NCBI GenBank assembly: GCA_022496205.1
Contig: WTXD01000006.1
Coordinates: 186,001 to 250,000, forward strand
Origin: Gloeopeniophorella convolvens
Lineage: Eukaryota; Basidiomycota; Agaricomycetes; Russulales
Length of the DNA: 64,000 bases
Direction: 5' to 3'
Shown: positions 10,986 to 23,635 of the stretch, in pieces
Position numbering within the stretch: the first letter of the stretch is position 1
Layout of the letters: each line of letters opens with the position of its first letter
The notes under the pieces: model-generated
What the model saw: only the letters and a program-made list of their open reading frames with translations
Databases searched by the model: none
Told to the model about the DNA's origin: nothing
Made by a program: the position numbers and the translations under genes

Positions 10986-13095
10986 GTTTTAGAGGGACGG
11001 CCGGAGAGGCGCGATCTGCAGTTGGGGAGGACGTTCTCGGGTGTCATCTTCCCTACCCATTCCCTTGGCTTTCCCCTTAATTCCTCGCCTTATTTTGGCA
11101 TCCGTCACTTTGGACGCGTGTTGTGACTCTGGTCGAGGGCGTCTCCGGACGATTCGCATCCCTTGAGCGTCAGTCGCCGTGTCCTCCTCTTCTCACCCCG
11201 CCACTTCGCCGCGCTTCGCGTCCTCAGCCTCATAATCCCGAATTCCCGCAGCGAACATCCCCGCGGGCACTTTGATTTCCGAACAGCCCGATTTAGACAT
11301 TTTGCTCAGATCCTTTGTCCACGTGTCCCACCCGGCCTGCCAAATTTGGTCAGACTTTACCTCCATCTATGAACGGCACAGAACCACCAGCCGGTGGCTG
11401 TTAAGCGGACATCACGGAACACGCACCAATCCAGCCTTCGCCCTCCCGCCTGCCTGCCTCCACGAGGGGCCACCAATCCCTGCGGCACGCTGCTGCTACT
11501 ATCCACACACCCGTGAGTGGCCGGGCTCCTCAAAGGGAAGCGAACAGACGCAAAGTTTTACCATGACGCACTGGAAGCCGCCCAGAAAAGTTCTCGACGT
11601 ACGGCAGCGCGTGGCTGAGGCAGGCATTCCGTAGACTGGTTCCGTCAATGAATAACCTTCTTCGCTCGTACCGTGGGAACTGAGAATCTCTCCCAGTCAC
11701 CAGCAGAGGGTGCTTCCAAGTAAGAAGTCAATACGGCTCGCGGTCGGCCGGCACAAGATAGCGATATACGCATTGATGCCTTCCTCAAGATAGCCAGACG
11801 AGGCGTGCGCAGGCGTGCGCCCGTTCATAGGAGACTCTTGGACTAATCACATGTGGCGTCGCGAGGTCTGTATCGCCGTCATTCATACCCAGCCGGGCTA
11901 TTCATGTAGGGAACCGGAGCGTCGTGATGAGGGTGGCGTCGGGTGGCGTTAGCATCGACAGTCTCCCGTTCAGGCACCAGTCAGCACGTCCGGTGCAACA
12001 GGAGGCTTCTAGCAACCCAAGTCGTCAATACGCCGCGGCTCTGCAGGATATTCCTGCAAGTAGTCAGATGCAACGGCGAATACGGAGGTGTCCTTCCCAT
12101 GTTGGAGACTTGAACGGAGGATACGGCCAGAAGCTGTGAAGCAGATCGCAGCGTGACGTGCGAGCAGTCAGCACCTCGCCAGCCCCCCGGGAACAAGCGT
12201 CGGCCTCTACCTCGGACAGAATACAGCTGAAGCCAGCTACGCCCCAAGCCAGTGCAACTTGCAGTTGTCAAATCGTTAGACGTTACGCATGGCCAGAGGG
12301 TCCCAGATTGGTCTACGAGAGAGAGCCTTGTGTAGTGCCGCCGGCATGCCCAAACTTCCGCAATCACTCTCCAGATGTTTGACATGTGTCGAACGAGGAA
12401 CCGCGAAGACCCGCGTGCTACGAGACAATGAAGCACATGTGGCCGGAGTAAATGCTACCACGAAAGGTTTCAATTCGAGAATTTCCATGACATACTTGCG
12501 GTCGGTCTATTCTTTGAACCCGGCACAGTTATATTGTGGTATTACGAAGGAGCGAAGTGAGCGGTGACTGGAAGAAGGAATGGTGGATCCAGGAACATGA
12601 GGCTCTCCAGAAGGCAGAGAAGGGGTCTAATTGCCAGGGTCCATTGCGGGCTCTGAGAAAAAATTTCTGCGTCGGCCTTGCAACGATGCGGCAGATGGAG
12701 GTCACAGGTCACCGTCAAGTCAAACTGAGCGGGGAGTGACAGTAGTGCGGTTCAAGTTGCGAAGCCACCGCGCAGCCACTTCACTTTGGCAGTGATTGAA
12801 TGATTTCATGTTCCGGGCCGGCCCGAGCGGGCAGGGCGCGGTGAGAACGGTCCGGCAGCGAGAGCCTCCAGGTTACTCAAAATCTTCTTCATCGCCATCA
12901 GATGGAGTGTACTTATTCGTAGATTGAGCTAGTGCAAAGGAGGTCGACAATCTGATTGTGCTGGTGAATTGGCGAGATGTGACGGTTCGGTGGACAAGGC
13001 GTCACGTGCCCGAGTTTTTCTCCGTATTTCAGCAAAACGCGGTCTCATCGCGGCAACCGTGAACACACTTTCAGCGGCTTTCAGCTTTCAGCTCT
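10986..13095. other. Long intergenic region without a supported gene
   Basis: About 2.1 kb between the divergent RGS and F-box genes. Frames of 60-150 codons exist on both strands (for example 11272-11634 plus, 11981-12436 minus) but they lack ATG starts in good context, contain no recognisable motif and do not splice into one another convincingly. Two small imperfect direct repeats occur: AGGCGTGCGC twice at about 11801-11820 and GGGTGGCGT twice at about 11931-11950. It may hold long 5' leaders, a non-coding RNA or a gene I cannot recognise. Confidence 0.45.
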
Positions 13096-14988
13096 ATGGC
13101 CTCCGATGCAGAGCAGCATTCAGACACACCCGAGGAGTCATCCTCGTCCGACATCAGACAATACAAAGTCAATGTGGCTGGCGAAGAGATTCAAGTGGTA
13201 CAACTCATGAACTTCAGTCTCCAAGACCATTTCGAGAAACTCGAGAAACGGCGCCGGGAGGCCTTCGAAAGGCCTAATCCCTTCATCCCTCCAAAGGAAG
13301 GCTGCCCCATCGACAGTCTTCCAAACGAACTTCTCTCTTACATCTTCACCCTGGGAACGGAGGCCGAGGAAGACGGGGACGAGGACGAGGACGAGGAAGA
13401 CCAGGAGATGTTCATGGATATACTCGGGCAGGGCAGCTCTGACGACGGCGACGACGACGAGTCGCAGCTCTCGTTCCAGGTGCTCGTGTCGCACGTCTGC
13501 CAGCGCTGGCGCAAGATCGCGATCAACTCCTCCACGCTGTGGACACACCTCGACTTTGCCGAGGGCCCACCGTTCGACAAGTCACGCGCGTGGCTCGAGC
13601 GCTCAAAGGAGTGCCCGCTGGACATCGAGATCGACTGCACGATCGATGACGACGACGACGACTCGGGCCCGGAGGACGAAGAGGAGGAGGAGGAGGCTGG
13701 CGACACAGGCGCGGACGACTCGCTCGTCGCGCCCGAGGACCGCGTCGCGATGCCCGGCGGACCCGCGCCGCCCAAGGAGCCCAAGGGCGAGCGCCGGCTG
13801 CCGGGGCGCATCACGCCGGGCGACCTGCCCGTCGTGCGCGACATGATCCTGCCGCACGCGGCGCGGTGGCGCATCTTCGAGCTCATGGTGAACGACTACC
13901 ACATCATGCACGGCATCCTCTCGACGCTCGCGTCCGTGCCCGCCGCGCCGCAGCTGCAGGCGCTCCGGCTCTACCACTACGACGACAACGAGGACTACGC
14001 GCACTTCAGCCCGGCGCACCTGCGCGCGCCGTTCGCGCCGTTCGGCGGCGCCGCGCCCGCGCTCGTGCAGCTCGCGCTGTGGGGCGTGCACGTCGACTGG
14101 GCGGCGTGCGCGTTCCTGGAGGGCCTCGAGGAGCTCGAGCTCGCGTACCACGCGCAGGACGTGCGCCCGCCGTACGACGTGTTCGTGCGCGCGCTGCAGC
14201 GCTCGCCCGCGCTGCACATCCTCACGCTCTGCGCGTCGGGCCCCGCGGGCGAGCCGGAGGACTGGCCCACGGACGTCGTCGAGCTGCCATCCGTGAAGCA
14301 CCTGGTGCTCGCGTTCATCGACCCGCCGCACGCCGGCGCGCTCCTACGGCGCCTCGTGTTCCCGGGCCTCACGAGCCTCGCGCTCGACTTTGAGGCGGAG
14401 GACTACGGCGCGCTGCTCGCGCAGCTCACGCGCCCGTCGCCCGGCCTGCAGCACTCGATCTGCCAGCACCTGCTCGAGCTCAAGATCTCGGGCATGCAGT
14501 GCTCGCGCGCGGCCGCGACGCAGTTCTACCAGGCGCTGCCGAACCTCGTCACGCTCAACCTCAACTGCTACCACCTCGACGCGCACTTCTTTGACCTGCT
14601 GCACGTCGTGCGCGCCGAGGGCGGCGCGCCGCCGAGCTGCCACCTCCCGCGCCTCGAGACGCTCACGACGGCAGGCGTCACGGGCGCGCAGATGCGCGAG
14701 CTTGTGCGGCAGCGCGCCGAGGTGCGGCCGCTCAAGCGCGTGCTGATGGACCATGGCGTGGACGTGTCTCCCGAGGACGAAGACTACCTCCGCAGGCACG
14801 TCGAGTCGCTCGAGTACTTTGACGCGTCGGACGACGAGGACGACCCTGCCATCACGGAGCTGGACGAGGACGAAGAAGACGAGGATGCGGATGCGGGCGC
14901 AGGCGCAGGCGCGGACGAGCAGGTGATCGAGGGCGATGCGGACGGCGTGCCGGGCGAGTGGGTGGACGACGACGAGCCGATGGAGTGA
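13096..14988 (+). CDS. Single-exon F-box protein with acidic tracts
   Basis: A 630-residue protein on one exon from ATG 13096. Residues about 70-155 contain the F-box pattern CPIDSLPNELLSYIF and, after an acidic insertion (EEDGDEDEDEEDQEMF), SHVCQRWRKIAINSSTLWTH. The F-box normally binds Skp1 in SCF ubiquitin ligases; the rest would choose the substrate. A second acidic block (DDDDDDSGPEDEEEEEEAGD) lies near residue 190, followed by leucine-rich segments (LEGLEELELAYH, LPNLVTLNLNCYHL, LPRLETLTTAGV) resembling the degenerate leucine-rich repeats of Agaricomycete F-box proteins. The C-terminus is again strongly acidic (ELDEDEEDEDADAG). Third codon positions are nearly all G or C, far above neighbours, which creates long antisense open frames with no meaning. 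Nuclear or cytosolic location and substrate are unknown; such F-box genes form large expanded families in mushrooms. Confidence 0.88.
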   Translation: MASDAEQHSDTPEESSSSDIRQYKVNVAGEEIQVVQLMNFSLQDHFEKLEKRRREAFERPNPFIPPKEGCPIDSLPNELLSYIFTLGTEAEEDGDEDEDEEDQEMFMDILGQGSSDDGDDDESQLSFQVLVSHVCQRWRKIAINSSTLWTHLDFAEGPPFDKSRAWLERSKECPLDIEIDCTIDDDDDDSGPEDEEEEEEAGDTGADDSLVAPEDRVAMPGGPAPPKEPKGERRLPGRITPGDLPVVRDMILPHAARWRIFELMVNDYHIMHGILSTLASVPAAPQLQALRLYHYDDNEDYAHFSPAHLRAPFAPFGGAAPALVQLALWGVHVDWAACAFLEGLEELELAYHAQDVRPPYDVFVRALQRSPALHILTLCASGPAGEPEDWPTDVVELPSVKHLVLAFIDPPHAGALLRRLVFPGLTSLALDFEAEDYGALLAQLTRPSPGLQHSICQHLLELKISGMQCSRAAATQFYQALPNLVTLNLNCYHLDAHFFDLLHVVRAEGGAPPSCHLPRLETLTTAGVTGAQMRELVRQRAEVRPLKRVLMDHGVDVSPEDEDYLRRHVESLEYFDASDDEDDPAITELDEDEEDEDADAGAGAGADEQVIEGDADGVPGEWVDDDEPME

Positions 14989-15259
14989 CGTGCCCCCGCG
15001 CGGTGCAACTGCAGTTCCGAACGCCCAACGTCCACGACGCGACGCGATATATCTCCCGCACATACCAAGACACTTCATTGTACAGACACACATGGTACCG
15101 GACAGCACGCTAGGGTAGTCAATAATACACATCTAATGTAGCCAATATAAATTCTTCTTCCATCCACGCTCTGGCGTCCCGGCAGATCGTCGTTAGCAGT
15201 CCTGCAGCTTGATCGTCCCTGTTAAAACCAACTGCACGCCTGCGGCGCGAGGCGCCGCG

Positions 15260-16173
15260 TCATGTCGCCTTGGCACCCGCACCAGCAGCGGCCGCGGCTG
15301 CGACCGCGTCCTGGTACCGCAGCTCCGCGACGCCCAGCACGAGCTCGGGCAGCTCCTCCTCCTCGTACTCCCACTCGACGCTCCGCTCTTCCCCCTTCAG
15401 GTGCAGCAGCCCCGCGTGCGGCCGGCGCGAATCTGGCATCGCGATCAGCACGGAGAGCTGCAGGCCGTCGGGCGCAGGCGCGCTTGGCCGCGGCTGCTCC
15501 GCCGGCGGCTGCAGCGGGGGCCGCGGGGGCTCTGGTGACCGCCCGCGCGCAAATGGGTTGCGCAGCGCGCGGCGGTACAGGGGCCGCGCGGGCGGTGGCG
15601 CGGGCGCCGCGGGTGGCGCAGGCACTGGGCGGGGCTTCGCGGGCGCGCTGGACGTAGGTAGAGCGGAGACGGGCTGGCAGGGCAGGCGCAAGGGTCATCA
15701 GTGGCGGGCGCGCGGAGAGCGGGGGTGAGGGACCACGGGACGCACCACGATCGCATCCCATCGGTCGCCCGCGGCGGGCGCGGCGCACGCCTCCCAGAGC
15801 CGCGGCTTTGCGCCGAGCGCGGTGCGGCGGCGGGCGGCGTGGTGCGGGGCGACGACGCCGGCGAGGATGGCCTCCTCGATGCGGCGGCGGAAGCGGCGGC
15901 GGAGGATGAAGGAGCGGAGGATGATGGCGGACGAGACGAAGAGGAGGAGGAAGAGGGTCGCGAGGAAGGTGAAGCTGCGTGTGCGCGGGGTCGGGTCAGG
16001 CCAGGTCGGGTCAGCAGGCGCCTGATGCCGTGATTGGGGCGCACGTACAGGTATAGAGAGGACGAGGGCCCGCCGCCTCCGCCTGTGCCTGTCTGTGTGG
16101 AACTGGCGGTGGGGGAAGAGTCAGAGGGGGGCGAGGAGGCGGTGGGCGTCGGCGCGTCCGTAGAGGACGACAT
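15260..16173 (-). CDS. Single-pass membrane protein with Pro/Ala-rich cytosolic tail, hypothetical
   Basis: Starts at ATG 16173 with a Ser/Thr/Pro-rich N-terminus (MSSSTDAPTPTASSPPSDSS). A GT-AG intron (donor GTACGTG near 16048) joins SSSLYL to a clear membrane helix, FTFLATLFLLLFVSSAIILR, then the basic stretch SFILRRRFRRRIEEAILAGV and the conserved-looking ALGAKPRLWEACAAPAAGDRW. A second intron near 15695-15730 leads to a long Pro/Ala tail and the final block GLQLSVLIAMPDSRR, EYEEEELPELVLGVAELRYQ and stop at 15260. Positive residues after the helix suggest the C-terminus is cytosolic (positive-inside rule). Proteins of this layout are common as uncharacterised Agaricomycete proteins; I know no function. 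Codon use is extremely GC-rich, like the F-box gene on its right-hand strand. Confidence 0.72.
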
Positions 16174-16779
16174 GGGAGCGGGCGGAAGCAGAGGAGGAGC
16201 CAGGAGCTGATGTGTTCATCCAGCTTCACTCGTCGGGTCCAAAATTAAGCAGGGCCGCTGACTCAGCCCTGCGAGCAGCTCAGGTCCCCTGCAGGGCCGC
16301 CTCTCGTTTCAATCACCAATCACCCAAACACACGGCAGCAGACGGCAGCTCCACCGAGTCGCACACTGATGACGGCCTCGAAACGATTCCTGAATGCCCC
16401 TACTTTTCATTGTCCATTACTACGTACAATCCTTCGTATATACCAGCTATCGTCCGTCGTCTTTTTAGCCTTCGTAAACCCGGCAGCGCGCGTCGGGTCC
16501 TACCGTCAGCGCCTGCTCTCATGGGTGCGTAAAGTCAATTACTTGTCGTGGTGGGATGGGGTGGGGTGGTCGTCGTGGGAACAGAAGCGCCTCTCGGCTC
16601 AGCCAAAAAGCCAAAGTGTACAAAGCGAATTAACATGCGAGATATAGACATGGAACGGAGGGGTATCTGCTTTGCTGCAAAAAAAAAAAAAATGATGAAA
16701 AAAAGGAGTGTGGGGCTAGGCTGAGAGAAGAGTGCGCAAGAGTAAAAATCCTGTGCGAAGAGCGGCCTAGAGCGGCCGA
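16174..16779. other. Intergenic between two minus-strand genes
   Basis: About 600 nt holding the promoter of the single-pass protein and the 3' UTR of SOK1. There is an A/T homopolymer (13-14 A at about 16678-16692 on the plus strand), a likely U-rich 3' UTR element in the SOK1 transcript. No gene seen. Confidence 0.5.
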
Positions 16780-19288
16780 TCACCACCCGGCGGAAAAGTC
16801 GTCCTGCTCGTATAGTGTCTGATAGACGTTCAAATGCAGCACCGCCAGCTTGGACAGTCGCTCGCTGAGCTGCCGGATCTCCGGGGATAGAGGCTCCATG
16901 CCGGTCGCAAGCTTTCGCGCGGGTTGTTGCTCTCCGGATGGTGACGACGCCAGGGGGTTGCTGTTACCACGGATGAAGACCGTCTGCACGACCATGTCAA
17001 GGACCGCGTCGCGCAGTCGATCACGCATCAGCGAGCTCAGGGGCGACTCCAGTTTGAAATGGCTGTCCGACCAGCTCTCTGCCACCTTGAGCAGGTGGGG
17101 TTCCGGTGCTCGGAGTCCCAAGTTGGACGACGAGGGTGCCGTGCTGGGCGGTTGCCGGGCTTCCGACGCCCGCGACGCGACTTGCAAAACGACAGACTGC
17201 ATTCCAGACCTCCACTTCTCGAACTCCCTCGCCTCGGCCTGCGACGACTGGGGATCGGATGAAGGGCGGACCCGGAGGAAGCAGCGTCCGACGTTACGGG
17301 GAGCCAGCTCCAGGATTTCCTTCTTGATCGCTTGCATGTCGATGTCCTCGATATGGACGTCTCGCCGCGGCGCTGCGCCCTGGTGAGACGAGACGAGCAG
17401 CTGGCGGTAGAGCATGAGGAGAAGGTACACCGAAGTCACGTCAGCAGCATCTTTCGTCAGCTGGATGAGGCGGGAGTGGTCGAGGAAGAGGGTTTCGGGG
17501 TAGTCTGGGAGCTGAGCGACGATGTTCGGCACGAGTTGGTGCGAGGGGGATGTCGTGGTGATAACGGGAGAGGACAAGGGCACGGGTGATGGAGGGCTGA
17601 AGACCAAGTCCACCAGGCCCCTGATAACGGAAAGTATGACGCGCGATCGTTTTCCCAACATCATGAAGGGAAGCGGCCGGTCTGGAAGAGCCAGCTTGTA
17701 GTCGGAGTCAGCCAACCTCCGGTGGGCAGACGTAAGCCACTGTTCCGTAATCATGACGGGTGCAAGGCCACGATTTGGACGTTCTTTGAAGGTCCGCAGC
17801 TCAAAATTAGGCGACATATGAATGATGTATGGGCGGTAGGTCTGCATCTGGTGGTTGGCAATGTCCTGGGAAACACGTGAGGAACACGAGGTATGAACGA
17901 GGAGAGACGCGATCGCACAAGTTTCATGAGCTCGAGCAACTCGAAGCATTCTCGGATGGCACGAACGGCGTCCGCCTTGGAGCCGCCCGCACCAGGGGCG
18001 CAGGTCTTTGCGAGCTGCACCATAGCGTCAACAGCCTGATCGCGCATGGGTGCACAGTGGGATTTCAAGATCTGGCCTATCACATCGAACGCACCCGATG
18101 GATCAAAGAGCCCGTGCCTCATCTCTTGCTCGATCAAGTCCACGTCCAGAACGGCGCGCAGGGACTGAGCCTGTTCCTGCTGCTGTTTCAGGCGGTCTTG
18201 GATGGACGTCTTTCCACTTTGGGGCGAAGTGGAAACGAGCGCCGTCTGGGGACTGATGATGGAGAGGAGCACGAGCAAGAGCTCCTGGAGGAGCGGTTTG
18301 ATGCGGCTTGGCATCCGGAGGGTCAATCGCCGGCGCAACGGAAGACAGGCAATAATTGGATCTGCCGGCGGCGTGGGCAAGCGCCGGCAGACGCAAACAC
18401 AGCCGCTAGGCTTTCCATGGGTGTCAAAGGTGACGCAGGTGCAACCGGACTCCAGCTCGGTAAGGACAGCCTTCCAATAAGTGTCGGCCTGCTCCCGCTT
18501 CCGGCGACTGGCAGCGGCTCGGAACTGGAGACCAGAGTCGAAGAGAAAGTCGTGTCCTAAAAGGGGGCTACGGGATTAGCAGTCGATGAAGCGGGGAGAG
18601 TTGAAGCGGGCGTACGCAGTTGGGGGTTACGCAAGATGGCGTCCAGATCCAACTCCTTCAAGGTATCTTTATTGATGGGCGGGTTGCGCACCGGTATGTA
18701 TGGCGAGCAGGGATCGATGGGGATAACGATGCGCGAGGAAGAGGAGATCGGGGAAGCGCTTCCTGGCGAAGTGGGAGTGACCGGGCAGAGCTCATCGAGT
18801 ATCGGAGCATCTCTGCAGTGGCCGCCGGGCGGCCAGGAAGCCGCAAGTCTGGTCTCGCCGGATGGGTACGTGATCCAGCGCCAGTCTCCCTTGAGAGACT
18901 CGAGAGCGGAGATGACGTCCTGTGTGCGCCTGGGCTCGGACCTTTTGCGAGACTTTGCAGCGGTGGGGGTGAGGCAGGTGTCTATCCTGGGACGCTTTGT
19001 CCGGGACGGGCTGCCTGGGTCTGTGGGAGAGGTGGATGAGGAGGGGGACGGGGAGAGCGGGGACGCGTTCGCGGAGGGGCCGTCCTCAGGAGGCCAGCGA
19101 AGCGATGAGGTGTTCGTCTGCACGGAGAGAGGTGCAGGTAGTTTTGAGGGGCTTGTGGCGAGTTCGTGGATGGAGGGGGCGGGGGAAGGGCAGACGATGT
19201 CGGAGTTGTCGCAGGCGTCGTCCGAGTCAGCCTTGCGCTTGCGAGGGAGGGAGTGTAGAGGAACGGACTCGTGTGCGATATCGTCCAT
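16780..19288 (-). CDS. SOK1: Tcp11-domain protein, SOK1 homologue
   Basis: The Tcp11/Sok1 family is tied to cAMP-protein kinase A signalling (yeast SOK1 suppresses loss of PKA). The N-terminal exon starts at ATG 19288 and is Ser/Pro-rich and basic, with SLKGDWRWITYPSGETRLAA and LDLDAILRNPQL. An intron near 18555-18615 leads to FLFDSGLQFRAAASRRKREQ, ADTYWKAVLTELESGCTCVT, then the Tcp11 domain: PSRIKPLLQELLLVLLSIIS, LIEQEMRHGLFDPSGAFDVI, GQILKSHCAPMRDQAVDAMV and RAIRECFELLELMKL. A further intron near 17866-17925 joins DIANHQMQTYRPYIIHMS and FELRTFKERPN. The C-terminal helical part ends VLHLNVYQTLYEQDDFSAGW with the stop at 16780. The total is about 700 residues, ordinary for fungal Sok1. The start codon is preceded by an uninterrupted C16 run in the sense strand, which is odd for a leader. 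Confidence 0.9.
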
Positions 19289-19350
19289 TTGGGGGGGGGG
19301 GGGGGGAAGCGGGGGAAGGGGACGGAGGGGAGGGGAGGAGGGCTGGGAGG
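19289..19350. repeat. G16 homopolymer and G-rich tract abutting the SOK1 start codon
   Basis: Plus-strand bases 19291-19306 are sixteen consecutive G, followed by more G runs to about 19350. The SOK1 ATG (minus strand) ends two bases away, so the mRNA would read a C16 run, then AA, then AUG. Such a run is prone to replication slippage and sequencing error. Confidence 0.85.
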
Positions 19351-21237
19351 GGTATATAACGCGAGGTGAAACACATGGCTCCCGTCCGGCATTGATCTAC
19401 GCTTTTTTATTATTATTATTCCGAGCCGCGCACTCGCGCGCGTCTCGCGACTGAAATGCAATTCCACACCACGCTTTGGCTACCGGGGCCTGCCACTGCG
19501 CGATCCTACGCCCGATAACATGGCACCAGCTGCCCACCGCAGGACTCTATCGTCCCCAGGCGTGCCCCCGGTGCCATGAGGCTGCGCCGAAGCTCAAACC
19601 CGCACGTACCCTATTCGGACAGACAACACGAGGCGAGAGTGTCTATTGCTGCTGCTCGTGCCAGCTCTGCAATCGCAGCGTAGCCAGCCCGCTCGGCTGT
19701 TCTTCCGCTCCTGTCTCTCCTGTTGCCTGCCCCTGCCCGGCCACCCCATTACACGATCGCTTCCGCGCCCCCGCCCACGCTCTCCGCTGCCACTCCCCGC
19801 CCACCTCCATTCGACCCGCGCTGTGTCCTCAGCTCTTGTTCCATTTGACACGTCTTATTAGCCCACCTCGTGTCTGCCCCTTTGCGCGCCCGCTTTATTC
19901 TTCCTCTCACCACAGACAAGGGCATCCCCTTCATTCGTCCGTCTTCGCCGCCTCACGGGTCCATTCTTGTCTTTGTCTCCCTCCTCCGCGTTCTCACCCA
20001 CCAACCCCCTTCTCTGCTCTCTCTTTTCTCTTCCCCACGCTTCCCAGCCTGCGATGTGATCAAGGTTAGGTGCCACCGCCGCCACTCGGCAGAATTCTCC
20101 CCGTGCCTCCCGCGCACCACGAACAGTCCTCTGATCACGCCAGCAGATCGCGCCTCCTCCACCGGGATTCCACGCTTGTCTTCCCCCTTTGGCCACCCCC
20201 TGCCATCGAGATCCACCGCGCGCTAAAACGCTACCTGTATGCGCGTCAGCCTGACGCGGCCAACTCCTCGCCGGCACCGCGGAAGTCTGTTGCCCCAAAC
20301 CGTCGGCCTCCCTCGCGGATGCCACAATCTCGCACTGGCACACTCGATAATACAGCAGCTGCGTGTTCCGGACTTGTGCTAGAACGCTTCGCGCAGCCTG
20401 GCACCTGTCAGCGCCGCGCTGCTGTACCCTCTTCCCAACAGATAACGCCCCCTCCCGCCGGCCGCCCTACTAGGCTCTAGACCCGCGAGCCCGCGTCCTT
20501 CCTATCATGTCCGCGCCCCTCGACTTCGCTCCGCATGCATTTGTCTGCCTTCGCAGGCCCGCGCCTCGTTCCTCTGAACTTTCCTGCCTTCTTGATGGGC
20601 GCCTCCGCCTTATCTCAGCCGAGTGGGAATTTTTCCTCCTCAAAATATATATCCCATCCTCTTGTTTCAATGTGCCCGACAGGTGCCACCCGTCGGTATC
20701 CCAGACATGCGCCCTCTCGACGTCTCACCTTTGGGGGGCACCTTCTCCATGTGTGATGATGTCACCGCGATACCGCGACCCGCCGCTCAGCCCAGCGCGT
20801 GTCTGTCCGTCCCGGAGTTTCATGTTGGAGCTCGTGGTCATAATAGATGTCTCATGGTCCATGCGCCCTTCTTGTGTTGTGTCCGTCCTTCTACCTTCCA
20901 CTGTGCGGTTTCAATCTCAAGTCACACATCGCCTTCCAATTGTCCACTTGCGTCTTCGTTGAATAGACACCGATCGCGATGCGCAGTCCGACACCTGCAA
21001 CCCGTTACAGTTGCCCCGCTCGGCCATTGGCACCACAACCACGAGTCGGCCACCCGCGCGCTGCCACGTCCACAGCGCAAAAAGGCTTGGAGAAAGTGTG
21101 TTGCATTACAAAAGTTTAGTCATGATACCTCCCGCAGACACGAGTCGGAACGGCGCATGTACAAGCGAGCTGCGCGCCATTAGTCCCCAGCCACCACGAG
21201 CAGCAAAGCTGCGTGCACACGCACGGACGCCACACTC
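19351..21237. other. Long pyrimidine-rich region without a supported gene
   Basis: Nearly 1.9 kb between the SOK1 start and the VMA2 stop. The plus strand is strongly C/T-rich from about 19650 to 20250. Plus-strand open frames (19476-20069, 20070-20480, 20507-20962, 20623-21183) are rich in Ser, Pro, Arg and Cys, as expected from composition, and resemble no family; the minus-strand frame 19858-20343 is their shadow. This may be an extended SOK1 promoter or leader, a non-coding transcript, or decay of an older gene. Confidence 0.45.
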
Positions 21238-23321
<2,084 letters not shown>

Positions 23322-23635
23322 TGCTCGTCAACGTGTCGATCGTCGTGGCCAAGGTCGTGAAGAGAGAGAAACCGATCCAGCACCAGAGACGAACGGCTTC
23401 TGCGGATCGCGGCCGCACGCCCGTCCAAGCTTGATACGGTAAAAGGAAGGCGGTTCCCACGGTGCGCGGTGTTCTCGGTGCAACTTCCGACGCGCCTCGC
23501 GGCGGCAGCTCGTAGCCTCACTGCAGCTTGCGGCTCTTCAGCGGCATGTACCACAGGCTGGCATTTGGATCACGTTTCTGCAGGGCTACTCGCACAAATT
23601 CGCAGCGGATACTACGTCGGTATATGAATTATGCT
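23322..23635. promoter_or_regulatory. VMA2 upstream region
   Basis: These 314 nt between the VMA2 start and the stop of the tubulin cofactor gene (both minus strand) should contain the VMA2 promoter and leader plus the upstream gene's 3' UTR. No separate gene is supported; the open frame at 23240-23554 overlaps VMA2 in another frame. Confidence 0.45.

Noticed and set aside
13603..14331. 242-codon open frame on the minus strand inside the F-box gene, and similar long frames at 13866-14393 and 14344-15132
   Set aside because: They are shadows created by the extreme GC content of the F-box gene: Arg-rich, without motifs, and overlapping a gene with clear F-box and leucine-rich segments.
16678..16692. 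A-run as a possible retroposed poly(A) tail
   Set aside because: No target-site duplication or upstream retrocopy is visible; it fits a U-rich element of the SOK1 3' UTR.
19476..20069. 197-codon plus-strand frame in the gap left of VMA2
   Set aside because: Composition (Ser, Pro, Arg, Cys) follows the pyrimidine-rich DNA; no conserved motif and the start is not ATG in good context for a recognisable gene.
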